This document shows positions 30,050-44,100 of a stretch of DNA of 64,000 nucleotides, one piece after another. The stretch lies in assembly GCA_037349105.1 (NCBI GenBank), contig JAYJMM010000116.1:6324001-6388000 (forward strand), read 5' to 3'. A program made the position numbers and the translations under genes. Every line of letters begins with the position of its first letter. The stretch's first letter is position 1. The stretch is from Limnomonas spitsbergensis. Its lineage: Eukaryota; Chlorophyta; Chlorophyceae; Chlamydomonadales. The notes beneath the pieces are model-generated. The model was given only the letters and a program-made list of their open reading frames with translations. It was not told the DNA's origin and did no database searches.

Positions 30050-33000
30050 CTGGTGTGCAGGCATGACCTGCTGCTGGTGTGCGGGCATGAACTGCTGCTA
30101 GTGTGCAGGCATGAACTTCTGCTGGTGTGCAGGCATGAACTTCTGCTGGTGTGTGCAAGCATGAACTGCTGCTGGTGTGCAGGCATGAACTGCTGCTGGT
30201 GTGCATGCATGAACTTCTGCTGGTGTGCAGGCATGAACTGCTGCTGGTGTGCGGGCATGAACTGCTGCTGGTGTGCAGGCATGAACTGCTGCTGGTGTGC
30301 AGGCATGAACTGCTGCTGGTGTGCAGGCATGAACTGCTGCTTGTGTGAAGGCATGAACTGCTGCTGGTGTGCAGGCATGAACTGCTGCTGGTGTGCAGGC
30401 ATGAACTGCTGCTGGTGTGCAGGCATGAACTGCTGCTGGTGTGAAGGCATGAACTGCTGCTGGTGTGCAGGCATGAACTGCTGCTGGTGTGCAGGCATGA
30501 ACTGCTGCTGGTGTGCAGGCATGAACTGCTGCTGGTGTGCAGGCATGAACTGCTGCTGGTGTGCAGGCATGAACTGCTGCTGGTGTGCAGGCATGAACTG
30601 CTGCTGGTGTGCAGGCATGAACTGCTGCTGGTGTGCGGGCATGAACTGCTGCTGGTGTGCAGGCATGAACTGCTGCTGGTGTGCAGGCATGAACTTCTGC
30701 AGGTGTGCAGGCATGAACTGCTGCTGGTGTGCAGGCATGAATTGTTCCTGGTGTGCGGGCATGAACTGCTGCTGGTGCGCGGGCATGAAGTGCTGCTGGT
30801 GCGCGGGCATGACCTGCTGCTGGTGTGCAGGCATGAACTGCTGCTGGCGTGCGAGCATGAACTGCTGCTGGTGTGTGGGCATCAACTGCTGCTGGTGCGC
30901 GGGCATGACCTGCTGCTGGTGTGCAGGCATGAACTGCTGCTGGCGTGCGAGCATGAACTGCTGCTGGTGTGTGGGCATCAACTGCTGCTGGTGCGCGGGC
31001 ATGAACTGCTGCTGGTGTGCAGGCATGAATTGTTCCTGGTGTGCAGGCATGAACTGCTGCTGGTGTGCAGGCATGAACTGCTGCTGATGTGCAGGCATGA
31101 ACTGCTGTTGTTGTATAGGCATGAACTGCTGCTGGTGTGCAGGCATGAACTACTGCTCGTGTGCAGGCATGAACTACTGCTGGTGCGCAGGCATGAACTG
31201 CTGCTGACAGCGGGCATGAACTGCTGCTGGTGCGCGGGCATGAACTGTTGCAGGTGTGCGGGCATGACCTGCTGCTGGTGTGCAGCATTAACTGCTGCTG
31301 GTGTGCGAGCATGAACTTCTGCTGGTGTGCAGGCATGACCTGCTGCTGGTGTGCGGGCATGAACTGCTGCTAGTGTGCAGGCATGAACTTCTGCTGGTGT
31401 GCAGGCATGAACTGCTGCTGGTGTGCAAGCATGAACTGCTGCTGGTGTGCAGGCATGATCTGCTGCTGGTGTGCGAGCATGAACTGCTGCTGGTGTGTGG
31501 GCATCAACTGCTGCTGGCGTGCGAGCATGAACTGCTGCTGGTGTGTGGGCATCAACTGCTGCTGGTGTGCAGGCATGAACTGCTGCTGGTGTGCGGGCAT
31601 GAACTGCTGCTGGTGTGCAGGCATGAACTGCTGCTGGTGTGAAGGCATGAACTCCTGCTGGTGTGCAGGCATGAACTGCTGCTGTTGTGCAGGCATGAAC
31701 TGCTGCTGGTGTGAAGGCATGAACTGCTGCTGGTGTGCAGGCATCAACTGCTGCTGGTGAGCAGGCATGATCTGCTGCTGGTGTGCAGGCATGAACTGCT
31801 GCTGGTGTGCAGGCATGAACTGCTGCTGGTGTGCAGGCATGAACTGCTGCTGGTGTGCAGGCATGAACTGCTGCTGGTGTGCAGGCATGAACTGCTGCTG
31901 GTTTGCAGGCATGAACTACTGCTGGTGTGCAGGCATGAACTGCTGCTGGTGTGCAGGCATGAACTGTTGCTGGTGTGCAGGCATGAACTGCTGCTGGTGT
32001 GCAGGCATGAACTGCTGCTGGTGTGCAGGCATGAACTGCTGCTTGTGTGCAGGCATGACCTGCTGCTGGTGTGCGGGCATGAACTGTTGCTAGTGTGCAG
32101 GCATGAACTTCTGCTGGTGTGCAGGCATGAACTTCTGCTGGTGTGTGCAAGCATGAACTGCTGCTGGTGTGCAGGCATGAACTGCTGCTGGTGTGCATGC
32201 ATGAACTTCTGCTGGTGTGCAGGCATGAACTGCTGCTGGTGTGCGGGCATGAACTGCTGCTGGTGTGCAGGCATGAACTGCTGCTGGTGTGCAGGCATGA
32301 ACTGCTGCTGGTGTGCAGGCATGAACTGCTGCTTGTGTGAAGGCATGAACTGCTGCTGGTGTGCAGGCATGAACTGCTGCTGGTGTGCAGGCATGAACTG
32401 CTGCTGGTGTGCAGGCATGAACTGCTGCTGGTGTGAAGGCATGAACTGCTGCTGGTGTGCAGGCATGAACTGCTGCTGGTGTGCAGGCATGAACTGCTGC
32501 TGGTGTGAAGGCATGAACTGCTGCTAGTGTGCAGGCATGAACTGCTGCTGGTGTGCAGGCATGAACTGCTGCTGGTGTGCAGGCATGAACTGCTGCTGGT
32601 GTGCAGGCATGAACTGCTGCTGGTGTGCGGGCATGAACTGCTGCTGGTGTGCAGGCATGAACTGCTGCTGGTGTGCAGGCATGAACTTCTGCAGGTGTGC
32701 AGGCATGAACTGCTGCTGGTGTGCAGGCATGAATTGTTCCTGGTGTGCGGGCATGAACTGCTGCTGGTGCGCGGGCATGAAGTGCTGCTGGTGCGCGGGC
32801 ATGACCTGCTGCTGGTGTGCAGGCATGAACTGCTGCTGGCGTGCGAGCATGAACTGCTGCTGGTGTGTGGGCATCAACTGCTGCTGGTGCGCGGGCATGA
32901 CCTGCTGCTGGTGTGCAGGCATGAACTGCTGCTGGCGTGCGAGCATGAACTGCTGCTGGTGTGTGGGCATCAACTGCTGCTGGTGCGCGGGCATGAACTG

Positions 33001-34033
33001 CTGCTGGTGTGCAGGCATGAATTGTTCCTGGTGTGCAGGCATGAACTGCTGCTGGTGTGCAGGCATGAACTGCTGCTGATGTGCAGGCATGAACTGCTGT
33101 TGTTGTATAGGCATGAACTGCTGCTGGTGTGCAGGCATGAACTACTGCTCGTGTGCAGGCATGAACTACTGCTGGTGCGCAGGCATGAACTGCTGCTGAC
33201 AGCGGGCATGAACTGCTGCTGGTGCGCGGGCATGAACTGTTGCAGGTGTGCGGGCATGACCTGCTGCTGGTGTGCAGCATTAACTGCTGCTGGTGTGCGA
33301 GCATGAACTTCTGCTGGTGTGCAGGCATGACCTGCTGCTGGTGTGCGGGCATGAACTGCTGCTAGTGTGCAGGCATGAACTTCTGCTGGTGTGCAGGCAT
33401 GAACTGCTGCTGGTGTGCAAGCATGAACTGCTGCTGGTGTGCAGGCATGAACTGCTGCTGGTGTGCGAGCATGAACTGCTGCTGGTGTGTGGGCATCAAC
33501 TGCTGCTGGCGTGCGAGCATGAACTGCTGCTGGTGTGTGGGCATCAACTGCTGCTGGTGTGCAGGCATGAACTGCTGCTGGTGTGCGGGCATGAACTGCT
33601 GCTGGTGTGCAGGCATGAACTGCTGCTGGTGTGAAGGCATGAACTCCTGCTGGTGTGCAGGCATGAACTGCTGCTGTTGTGCAGGCATGAACTGCTGCTG
33701 GTGTGAAGGCATGAACTGCTGCTGGTGTGCAGGCATCAACTGCTGCTGGTGAGCAGGCATGATCTGCTGCTGGTGTGCAGGCATGAACTGCTGCTGGTGT
33801 GCAGGCATGAACTGCTGCTGGTGTGCAGGCATGAACTGCTGCTGGTGTGCAGGCATGAACTGCTGCTGGTGTGCAGGCATGAACTGCTGCTGGTTTGCAG
33901 GCATGAACTACTGCTGGTGTGCAGGCATGAACTGCTGCTGGTGTGCAGGCATGAACTGTTGCTGGTGTGCAGGCATGAACTGCTGCTGGTGTGCAGGCAT
34001 GAACTGCTGCTGGTGTGAAGGCATGAACTGCTG
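30050..34033. repeat. Tandem 1,992-bp higher-order duplication inside the 24-bp array
   Basis: Variant patterns at about 30050-32041 recur at 32042-34033 with a constant offset of 1,992 bp, exactly 83 units; for example gtgtgtgcaagc at 30150 and 32142, and ctgacagcgggcat at 31204 and 33196. Very few differences separate the two (e.g. catgatctg at 31452 against catgaactg), so the duplication is recent. Confidence 0.85.
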
Positions 34034-35142
34034 CTGGTGTGCAGGCATGAACTGCTGCTGGTGTGCAGGCATGAACTGCTGCTGGTGTGAAGGCATGAAC
34101 TGCTGCTGGTGTGCAGGCATGAACTGCTGCTGGTGTGCAGGCATGAACTGCTGCTGGTGTGCGGGCATGAACTGCTGCTGGTGTGCAGGCATGAACTGCT
34201 GCTGGTGTGCAGGCATGAACTGCTGCTGGTGTGAAGGCATGAACTCCTGCTGGTGCGCGGGCATGAACTGCTGCTGGTGTGAAGGCATGAACTGCTGCTG
34301 GTGTGCAGGCATGAACTGCTGCTGGTGTGCAGGCATGAACTGCTGCTGGTGTGCAGGCATGAACTGCTGCTGGTGTGCAGGCATGAACTGCTGCTGGTGT
34401 GAAGGCATGAACTGCTGCTGGTGTGCAGGCATGAACTGCTGCTGGTGTGCAGGCATGAACTGCTGCTGGTGTGCGGGCATGAACTGCTGCTGGTGTGCAG
34501 GCATGAACTGTTGCTGGTGTGAAGGCATGAACTGCTGCTGGTGTGAAGGCATGAACTCCTGCTGGTGCGCGGGCATGAACTGCTGCTGGTGTGCAGGCAT
34601 GAACTGCTGCTGGTGTGAAGGCATGAACTGCTGCTGGTGTGCAGGCATGAACTGCTGCCGGTGTGCGGGCATGAACTGCTGTTGGTGTGCAGGCATGAAC
34701 TGCTGCTGGTGTGCAGGCATGAACTGCTGCTGGTGTACAGGCATGAACTGCTGCTGGTGTGAAGGCATGAACTGCTGCTGGTGCGCGGGCATGAACTGCT
34801 GCTGGTGTGAAGGCATGAACTGCTGCTAGTGTGCAGGCATGAACTGCTGCTGGTGTGCAGGCATGAACTGCTGCTGGTGTGCAGGCATGAACTGCTGCTG
34901 GTGTGCAGGCATGAACTGCTGCTGGTGTGCAGGCATGAACTGCTGCTGGTGTGCAGGCATGAACTGCTGCTGGTGTGCGGGCATGAACTGCTGCTGGTGT
35001 GCAGGCATGAACTGCTGCTGGTGTGCAGGCATGAACTGCTGCTGGTGTGCGGGCATGAACTGCTGCTGTTGCGCGGGCATGAATTGCTGCTGGTGTGCGG
35101 GCATGAACTGCTGCTGGTGTGCAGGAATGAACTGCTGCTGGT

Positions 35143-38100
35143 GTGCAGGAACGAACTGCTGCTGGCGCGGCCATGAACTGCTGTTGGTGCGCAGGCATGA
35201 AGTGCTGCTGGTGTGCGGGCATGAACTGCTGCTTGTGTGCGGGCATGAACTGCTGCTGGCGCGCGAGCATGAAGTGCTGTTGGTGCGCGGGCATGCACTG
35301 CTACTTTTGTGCGGGCATGAACTGCTGCTGGTGTGCGGGCATGAACTGCTGCTGATGTGAGGGCATGAATTGCTGCTGGTGTGCAGGCATGAACTGCTGC
35401 TGATGTGAGGGCATGAATTGCTGCTGGTGTGCGGGCATGAACTGCTGCTGGTGTGCAGGCATGAACTGCTGCTGGTGTGCGGGCATGAACTGCTGCTGGT
35501 GTGCAGGCATGAACTGCTGCTGGTGTGCGGGCATGAACTGCTGCTGGTGTGCAGGCATGAACTGCTGCTGGTGTGCAGGCATGAACTGCTGCTGGTGTGC
35601 GGGCATGAACTGCTGCTGGTGTGCGGGCATGAACTGCTGCTGGTGTGCAGGCATGAACTGCTGCTGGTGTGCAGGCATGAACTGCTGCTGGTGTGCAGGC
35701 ATGAACTGCTGCTGGTGTGCAGGCATGAACTGCTGCTGGTGTGCGGGCATGAACTGCTGCTGGTGTGCAGGCATGAACTGCTGCTGGTGTGCGGGCATGA
35801 ATTTTTGCTGGTGTGCAGGCATGAACTGCTGCTGGTGCGCGAGCATGAACTGCTGCTGGTGTGCAGGCGTGAACTGCTGCTGGTGTGCAGGCATGAACTG
35901 CTGCTGTTATGCGGGCATGAACTGCTGCTGGTGTGCAGGCATGAACTGCTGCTGGTGTGCAGGCATGAACTGCTGCTGGTGTGCAGGCATGAACTGCTAC
36001 TTTTGTGCGGGCATGAACTGCTGCTGGTGTGCGGGCATGAAGTGCTGCTCGTGTGCAGGCATGAACTGCTGCTGATGTGAGGGCATGAATTGCTGCTGGT
36101 GTGCGGGCATGAACTGCTGCTGGTGTGCAGGCATGAACTGCTGCTGGTGTGCGGGCATGAATTGTTGCTGGTGTGCAGGCATGAACTGCTGCTGGTGCGC
36201 GAGCATGAACTGCTGCTAGTGTGCGGGCATGAACTGCTGCTAGTGTGCGGGCATGAACTGCTGCTGGTGTGCAGGCATGAACTGCTGCTGGTGTGCAGGC
36301 ATGAACTGCTGCTGTTATGCGGGCATGAACTGCTGCTGGTGTGCAGGCATGAACTGCTGCTGGTGTGCAGGCATGAACTGTTGCTGGTGTGCAGGCATGA
36401 ACTGCTGCTGGTGTGCAGGCATGAACTGCTACTTTTGTGCGGGCATGAACTGCTGCTGGTGTGCGGGCATGAAGTGCTGCTCGTGTGCAGGCATGAACTG
36501 CTGCTGATGTGAGGGCATGAATTGCTGCTGGTGTGCGGGCATGAACTGCTGCTGGTGTGCAGGCATGAACTGCTGCTGGTGTGCGGGCATGAATTGTTGC
36601 TGGTGTGCAGGCATGAACTGCTGCTGGTGCGCGAGCATGAACTGCTGCTAGTATGCGGGCATGAACTGCTGCTGGTGTGCGGGCATGAACTGCTGCTGGT
36701 GCGCGGGCATGAACTGCTGCTGGTGTGCAGGCATGAACTGTTGCTGGTGTGCAGGCATGAACTGTTGCTGGTGTGCGGGCATGAACTGCTGCTGGTGCGC
36801 GGGCATGAACTGCTGCTGGTGCGCGGGCATGAATTGCTGCCGGTGTGCAGGAATGAACTGCTGCTGGTGTGCAGGAATGAACTGCTGCTGGCGCGGCCAT
36901 GAAGTGCTGTTGGTTCGCGGGCATGAAGTGCTGCTGGTGTGCGGGCATGAACTGAACTGCTGCTGGTGTCCAGGCATGAACTGCTGCTGGTGTGCGGGCA
37001 TGAACTGCTGCTGGTGCGCGGGCATGAACTGCTGCTGGTGTGCAGGCATGAACTGCTGCTGGTGTGCGGGCATGAACTGCTGTTGGTGTGCAGGCATGAA
37101 CTGCTGCTGGTGTGCAGGCATGAACTGCTGCTGGTGTGCGGGCATGAACTGCTGCTGGTGTGCAGGCATGAACTGCTGCTGGTGCGCGGGCATGAACTGC
37201 TGCTGGTGTGCGGGCATGAACTGCTGCTGGTGCGCGGGCATGAACTGCTGCTGGTGTGCAGGCATGAACTGCTGCTGGTGTGCAGGCATGAACTGCTGCT
37301 GGTGTGCAGGCATGAACTGCTGCTGGTGCGCGGGCATGAACTGCTGCTGGTGTGCGGGCATGAACTGCTGCTGGTGTGCGGGCATGAACTGCTGCTGGTG
37401 TGCAGGCATGAACTGCTGCTGGTGTGAAGGCATGAACTGCTGCTGGTGTGCAGGCATAAACTGCTGCTGGTGTGAAGGCATGAACTGCTGCTGGTGTGCA
37501 GGCATGAACTGCTGCTGGTGCGCGGGCATGAACTGCTGCTGGTGTGAAGGCATGAACTGCTGCTGGTGTGCAGGCATGAACTGCTGCTGGTGTGCGGGCA
37601 TGAACTGCTGCTGGTGTGAAGGCATGAACTGCTGCTGGTGTGCAGGCATGAACTGCTGCTGGTGTGCGGGCATGAACTGCTGCTGGTGTGCGGGCATGAA
37701 CTGCTGCTGGTGTGCAGGCATGAACTGCTGCTGGTGTGAAGGCATGAACTGCTGCTGGTGTGCAGGCATGAACTGCTGCTGGTGTGAAGGCATGAACTGC
37801 TGCTGGTGTACAGGCATGAACTGCTGCTGGTGCGCGGGCATGAACTGCTGCTGGTGCGCGGGCATGAACTGCTGCTGGTGTGCGGGCATGAACTGCTGCT
37901 GGTGTGCAGGCATGAACTGCTGCTGGTGTGCAGGCATGAACTGCTGCTGGTGTGAAGGCATGAACTGCTGCTGGTGTGCAGGCATGAACTGCTGCTGGTG
38001 CGCGGGCATGAACTGCTGCTGGTGTGCGGGCATGAACTGCTGCTGGTGTGCGGGCATGAACTGCTGCTGGTGTGCGGGCATGAACTGCTGCTGGTGTGCA

Positions 38101-41100
38101 TGAATGAACTGCTGCTGGTGTGCAGGAACGAACTGCTGCTGGCGCGGCCATGAACTGCTGCTGGTGTGCAGGCATGAACTGCTGCTGGTGTGCAGGCATG
38201 AACTGCTGCTGGTGTGAAGGCATGAACTGCTGCTGGTGTGAAGGCATGAACTGTTGCTGGTGTGCAGGCATGAACTGCTGCTGGTGTGCGGGCATGAACT
38301 GCTGCTGGTGTGCAGGCATGAACTGCTGCTGGTGTGCGGGCATGAACTGCTGCTGGTGTGCAGGCATGAACTGCTGCTGGTGTGCGGGCATGAACTGCTG
38401 CTGGTGTGCAGGAATGAACTGCTCCTGGTGTGCAGGAACGAACTGCTGCTGGCGCGGCCATGAACTGCTGTTGGTGCGCAGGCATGAAGTGCTGCTGGTG
38501 TGCGGGCATGAACTGCTGCTTGTGTGCGGGAATGAACTGCTGCTGGCGCGCGAGCATGAAGTGCTGTTGGTGCGCGGGCATGCACTGCTACTTTTGTGCG
38601 GGCATGAACTGCTGCTGGTGTGCGGGCATGAACTGCTGCTCGTGTGCAGGCATGAACTGCTGCTGATGTGAGGGCATGAATTGCTGCTGGTGTGCGGGCA
38701 TGAACTGCTGCTGGTGCGCAGGCATGAACTGCTGCTGGTGTGCAGGCATGAACTGCTGCTGGTGCGCGGGCATGAATTGCTGCTGGTATGCGGGCATGAA
38801 CTGCTGCTGGTGTGCAGGCATGAACTGCTGCTGGTATGCGGGCATGAACTGCTGCTGGTGTGCAGGCATGAACTGCTGCTGGTGTGCAGGCATGAACTGC
38901 TGCTGGTGTGCAGGCATGAACTGCTGCTGGTGTGCGGGCATGAACTGCTGCTGGTGTGCAGGCATGAACTGCTGCTGGTGTGCAGGCATGAACTGCTGCT
39001 GGTGTGCAGGCATGAACTGCTGCTGGTGTGCAGGCATGAACTGCTGCTGGTGTGCGGGCATGAACTGCTGCTGGTGTGCAGGCATGAACTGCTGCTGGTG
39101 TGCAGGCATGAACTGCTGCTGGTGTGCGGGCATGAACTGCTGCTGGTGTGCAGGCATGAACTGCTGCTGGTGTGCGGGCATGAATTGTTGCTGGTGTGCA
39201 GGCATGAACTGCTGCTGGTGCGCGAGCATGAACTGCTGCTGGTGTGCAGGCATGAACTGCTGCTGGTGTGCAGGCGTGAACTGCTGCTGTTATGCGGGCA
39301 TGAACTGCTGCTGGTGTGCAGGCATGAACTGCTGCTGGTGTGCAGGCATGAACTGCTGCTGGTGTGCAGGCATGAACTGCTGCTGGTGTGCAGGCATGAA
39401 CTGCTACTTTTGTGCGGGCATGAACTGCTGCTGGTGTGCGGGCATGAAGTGCTGCTCGTGTGCAGGCATGAACTGCTGCTGATGTGAGGGCATGAATTGC
39501 TGCTGGTGTGCGGGCATGAACTGCTGCTGGTGTGCAGGCATGAACTGCTGCTGGTGTGCGGGCATGAATTGTTGCTGGTGTGCAGGCATGAACTGCTGCT
39601 GGTGCGCGAGCATGAACTGCTGCTAGTGTGCGGGCATGAACTGCTGCTAGTGTGCAGGCATGAACTGTTGCTGGTGTGCAGGCATGAACTGTTGCTGGTG
39701 TGCGGGCATGAATTGCTGCTGGTGCGCGGGCATGAACTGCTGCTGGTGCGCGGGCATGAATTGCTGCCGGTGTGCAGGAATGAACTGCTGCTGGTGTGCA
39801 GGAATGAACTGCTGCTGGCGCGGCGATGAAGTGCTGTTGGTTCGCGGGCATGAAGTGCTGCTGGTGTGCGGGCATGAACTGAACTGCTGCTGGTGTCCAG
39901 GCATGAACTGCTGCTGGTGTGCGGGCATGAACTGCTGCTGGTGCGCGGGCATGAACTGCTGCTGGTGTGCAGGCATGAACTGCAGCTGGTGTGCGGGCAT
40001 GAACTGCTGCTGGTGTGCGGGCATGAACTGCTGCTGGTGTGCAGGCATGAACTGCTGCTGGTGTGCGGGCATGAACTGCTGCTGGTGTGCGGGCATGAAC
40101 TGCTGCTGGTGCGCGGGCATGAACTGCTGCTGGTGTGCAGGCATGAACTGCTGCTGGTGTGCAGGCATGAACTGCTGCTGGTGTGCGGGCATGAACTGCT
40201 GCTGGTGTGCATGCATGAACTGCTGCTGGTGTGAAGGCATGAACTGCTGTTGGTGTGCAGGCATGAACTGCTGCTGGTGCGCGGGCATGAACTGCTGCTG
40301 GTGTGCGGGCATGAACTGCTGCTGGTGTGCAGGCATGAACTGCTGCTGGTGTGCGGGCATGAACTGCTGCTGGTGTGCAGGCATGAACTGCTGCTGGTGT
40401 GCAGGCATGAACTGCTGCTGGTGTGCGGGCATGAACTGCTGCTGGTGTGCAGGCATGAACTGCTGCTGGTGCGCGGGCATGAACTGCTGCTGGTGTGCGG
40501 GCATGAACTGCTGCTGGTGCGCGGGCATGAACTGCTGCTGGTGTGCAGGCATGAACTGCTGCTGGTGTGCAGGCATGAACTGCTGCTGGTGTGCAGGCAT
40601 GAACTGCTGCTGGTGCGCGGGCATGAACTGCTGCTGGTGTGCGGGCATGAACTGCTGCTGGTGTGCGGGCATGAACTGCTGCTGGTGTGCAGGCATGAAC
40701 TGCTGCTGGTGTGAAGGCATGAACTGCTGCTGGTGTGCAGGCATAAACTGCTGCTGGTGTGAAGGCATGAACTGCTGCTGGTGTGCAGGCATGAACTGCT
40801 GCTGGTGCGCGGGCATGAACTGCTGCTGGTGTGAAGGCATGAACTGCTGCTGGTGTGCAGGCATGAACTGCTGCTGGTGTGCGGGCATGAACTGCTGCTG
40901 GTGTGAAGGCATGAACTGCTGCTGGTGTGCAGGCATGAACTGCTGCTGGTGTGCGGGCATGAACTGCTGCTGGTGTGCGGGCATGAACTGCTGCTGGTGT
41001 GCAGGCATGAACTGCTGCTGGTGTGAAGGCATGAACTGCTGCTGGTGTGCAGGCATGAACTGCTGCTGGTGTGAAGGCATGAACTGCTGCTGGTGTGCAG

Positions 41101-44100
41101 GCATGAACTGCTGCTGGTGCGCGGGCATGAACTGCTGCTGGTGCGCGGGCATGAACTGCTGCTGGTGTGCGGGCATGAACTGCTGCTGGTGTGCAGGCAT
41201 GAACTACTGCTGGTGTGCAGGCATGAACTGCTGCTGGTGTGAAGGCATGAACTGCTGCTGGTGTGCAGGCATGAACTGCTGCTGGTGCGCGGGCATGAAC
41301 TGCTGCTGGTGTGCGGGCATGAACTGCTGCTGGTGTGCGGGCATGAACTGCTGCTGGTGTGCGGGCATGAACTGCTGCTGGTGTGCAGGAATGAACTGCT
41401 GCTGGTGTGCAGGAACGAACTGCTGCTGGCGCGGCCATGAACTGCTGCTGGTGTGCAGGCATGAACTGCTGCTGGTGTGCAGGCATGAACTGCTGCTGGT
41501 GTGAAGGCATGAACTGCTGCTGGTGTGAAGGCATGAACTGTTGCTGGTGTGCAGGCATGAACTGCTGCTGGTGTGCGGGCATGAACTGCTGCTGGTGTGC
41601 AGGCATGAACTGCTGCTGGTGTGCGGGCATGAACTGCTGCTGGTGTGCAGGCATGAACTGCTGCTGGTGTGCGGGCATGAACTGCTGCTGGTGTGCAGGA
41701 ATGAACTGCTGCTGGTGTGCAGGAACGAACTGCTGCTGGCGCGGCCATGAACTGCTGTTGGTGCGCAGGCATGAAGTGCTGCTGGTGTGCGGGCATGAAC
41801 TGCTGCTTGTGTGCTGGAATGAACTGCTGCTGGCGCGCGAGCATGAAGTGCTGTTGGTGCGCGGGCATGCACTGCTACTTTTGTGCGGGCATGAACTGCT
41901 GCTGGTGTGCGGGCATGAACTGCTGCTCGTGTGCAGGCATGAACTGCTGCTGATGTGAGGGCATGAATTGCTGCTGGTGTGCGGGCATGAACTGCTGCTG
42001 GTGCGCAGGCATGAACTGCTGCTGGTGTGCAGGCATGAACTGCTGCTGGTGCGCGGGCATGAATTGCTGCTGGTATGCGGGCATGAACTGCTGCTGGTGT
42101 GCAGGCATGAACTGCTGCTGGTATGCGGGCATGAACTGCTGCTGGTGTGCAGGCATGAACTGCTGCTGGTGTGCAGGCATGAACTGCTGCTGGTGTGCAG
42201 GCATGAACTGCTGCTGGTGTGCGGGCATGAACTGCTGCTGGTGTGCAGGCATGAACTGCTGCTGGTGTGCAGGCATGAACTGCTGCTGGTGTGCAGGCAT
42301 GAACTGCTGCTGGTGTGCAGGCATGAACTGCTGCTGGTGTGCGGGCATGAACTGCTGCTGGTGTGCAGGCATGAACTGCTGCTGGTGTGCAGGCATGAAC
42401 TGCTGCTGGTGTGCGGGCATGAACTGCTGCTGGTGTGCAGGCATGAACTGCTGCTGGTGTGCGGGCATGAATTGTTGCTGGTGTGCAGGCATGAACTGCT
42501 GCTGGTGCGCGAGCATGAACTGCTGCTGGTGTGCAGGCATGAACTGCTGCTGGTGTGCAGGCGTGAACTGCTGCTGTTATGCGGGCATGAACTGCTGCTG
42601 GTGTGCAGGCATAAACTGCTGCTGGTGTGCAGGCATGAACTGCTGCTGGTGTGCAGGCATGAACTGCTGCTGGTGTGCAGGCATGAACTGCTACTTTTTT
42701 GCGGGCATGAACTGCTGCTGGTGTGCGGGCATGAAGTGCTGCTCGTGTGCAGGCATGAACTGCTGCTGATGTGAGGGCATGAATTGCTGCTGGTGTGCGG
42801 GCATGAACTGCTGCTGGTGTGCAGGCATGAACTGCTGCTGGTGTGCGGGCATGAATTGTTGCTGGTGTGCAGGCATGAACTGCTGCTGGTGCGCGAGCAT
42901 GAACTGCTGCTAGTGTGCGGGCATGAACTGCTGCTAGTGTGCAGGCATGAACTGTTGCTGGTGTGCAGGCATGAACTGTTGCTGGTGTGCGGGCATGAAT
43001 TGCTGCTGGTGCGCGGGCATGAACTGCTGCTGGTGCGCGGGCATGAATTGCTGCCGGTGTGCAGGAATGAACTGCTGCTGGTGTGCAGGAATGAACTGCT
43101 GCTGGCGCGGCGATGAAGTGCTGTTGGTTCGCGGGCATGAAGTGCTGCTGGTGTGCGGGCATGAACTGAACTGCTGCTGGTGTCCAGGCATGAACTGCTG
43201 CTGGTGTGCGGGCATGAACTGCTGCTGGTGCGCGGGCATGAACTGCTGCTGGTGTGCAGGCATGAACTGCAGCTGGTGTGCGGGCATGAACTGCTGCTGG
43301 TGTGCGGGCATGAACTGCTGCTGGTGTGCAGGCATGAACTGCTGCTGGTGTGCGGGCATGAACTGCTGCTGGTGTGCGGGCATGAACTGCTGCTGGTGCG
43401 CGGGCATGAACTGCTGCTGGTGTGCAGGCATGAACTGCTGCTGGTGTGCAGGCATGAACTGCTGCTGGTGTGCGGGCATGAACTGCTGCTGGTGTGCAGG
43501 CATGAACTGCTGCTGGTGTGAAGGCATGAACTGCTGCTGGTGTGCAGGCATGAACTGCTGCTGGTGCGCGGGCATGAACTGCTGCTGGTGTGCGGGCATG
43601 AACTGCTGCTGGTGTGCAGGCATGAACTGCTGCTGGTGTGCGGGCATGAACTGCTGCTGGTGTGCAGGCATGAACTGCTGCTGGTGTGCAGGCATGAACT
43701 GCTGCTGGTGTGCGGGCATGAACTGCTGCTGGTGTGCAGGCATGAACTGCTGCTGGTGTGAAGGCATGAACTGCTGCTGGTGTGCAGGCATGAACTGCTG
43801 CTGGTGCGCGGGCATGAACTGCTGCTGGTGTGCGGGCATGAACTGCTGCTGGTGTGCAGGCATGAACTGCTCCTGGTGTGCGGGCATGAACTGCTGCTGG
43901 TGTGCAGGCATGAACTGCTGCTGGTGTGAAGGCATGAACTGCTGCTGGTGTGCAGGCATGAACTGCTGCTGGTGTGAAGGCATGAACTGCTGCTGGTGTG
44001 CAGGCATGAACTGCTGCTGGTGCGCGGGCATGAACTGCTGCTGGTGTGAAGGCATGAACTGCTGCTGGTGTGCAGGCATGAACTGCTGCTGGTGCGCGGG

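Noticed and set aside
33736..41868. A 2,710-codon minus-strand open frame, and many others of 200-1,700 codons
   Set aside because: It is a by-product of the 24-bp unit, which is open in five frames. It switches repeatedly between the three minus-strand octapeptides at indels, which a real protein-coding array would not tolerate.
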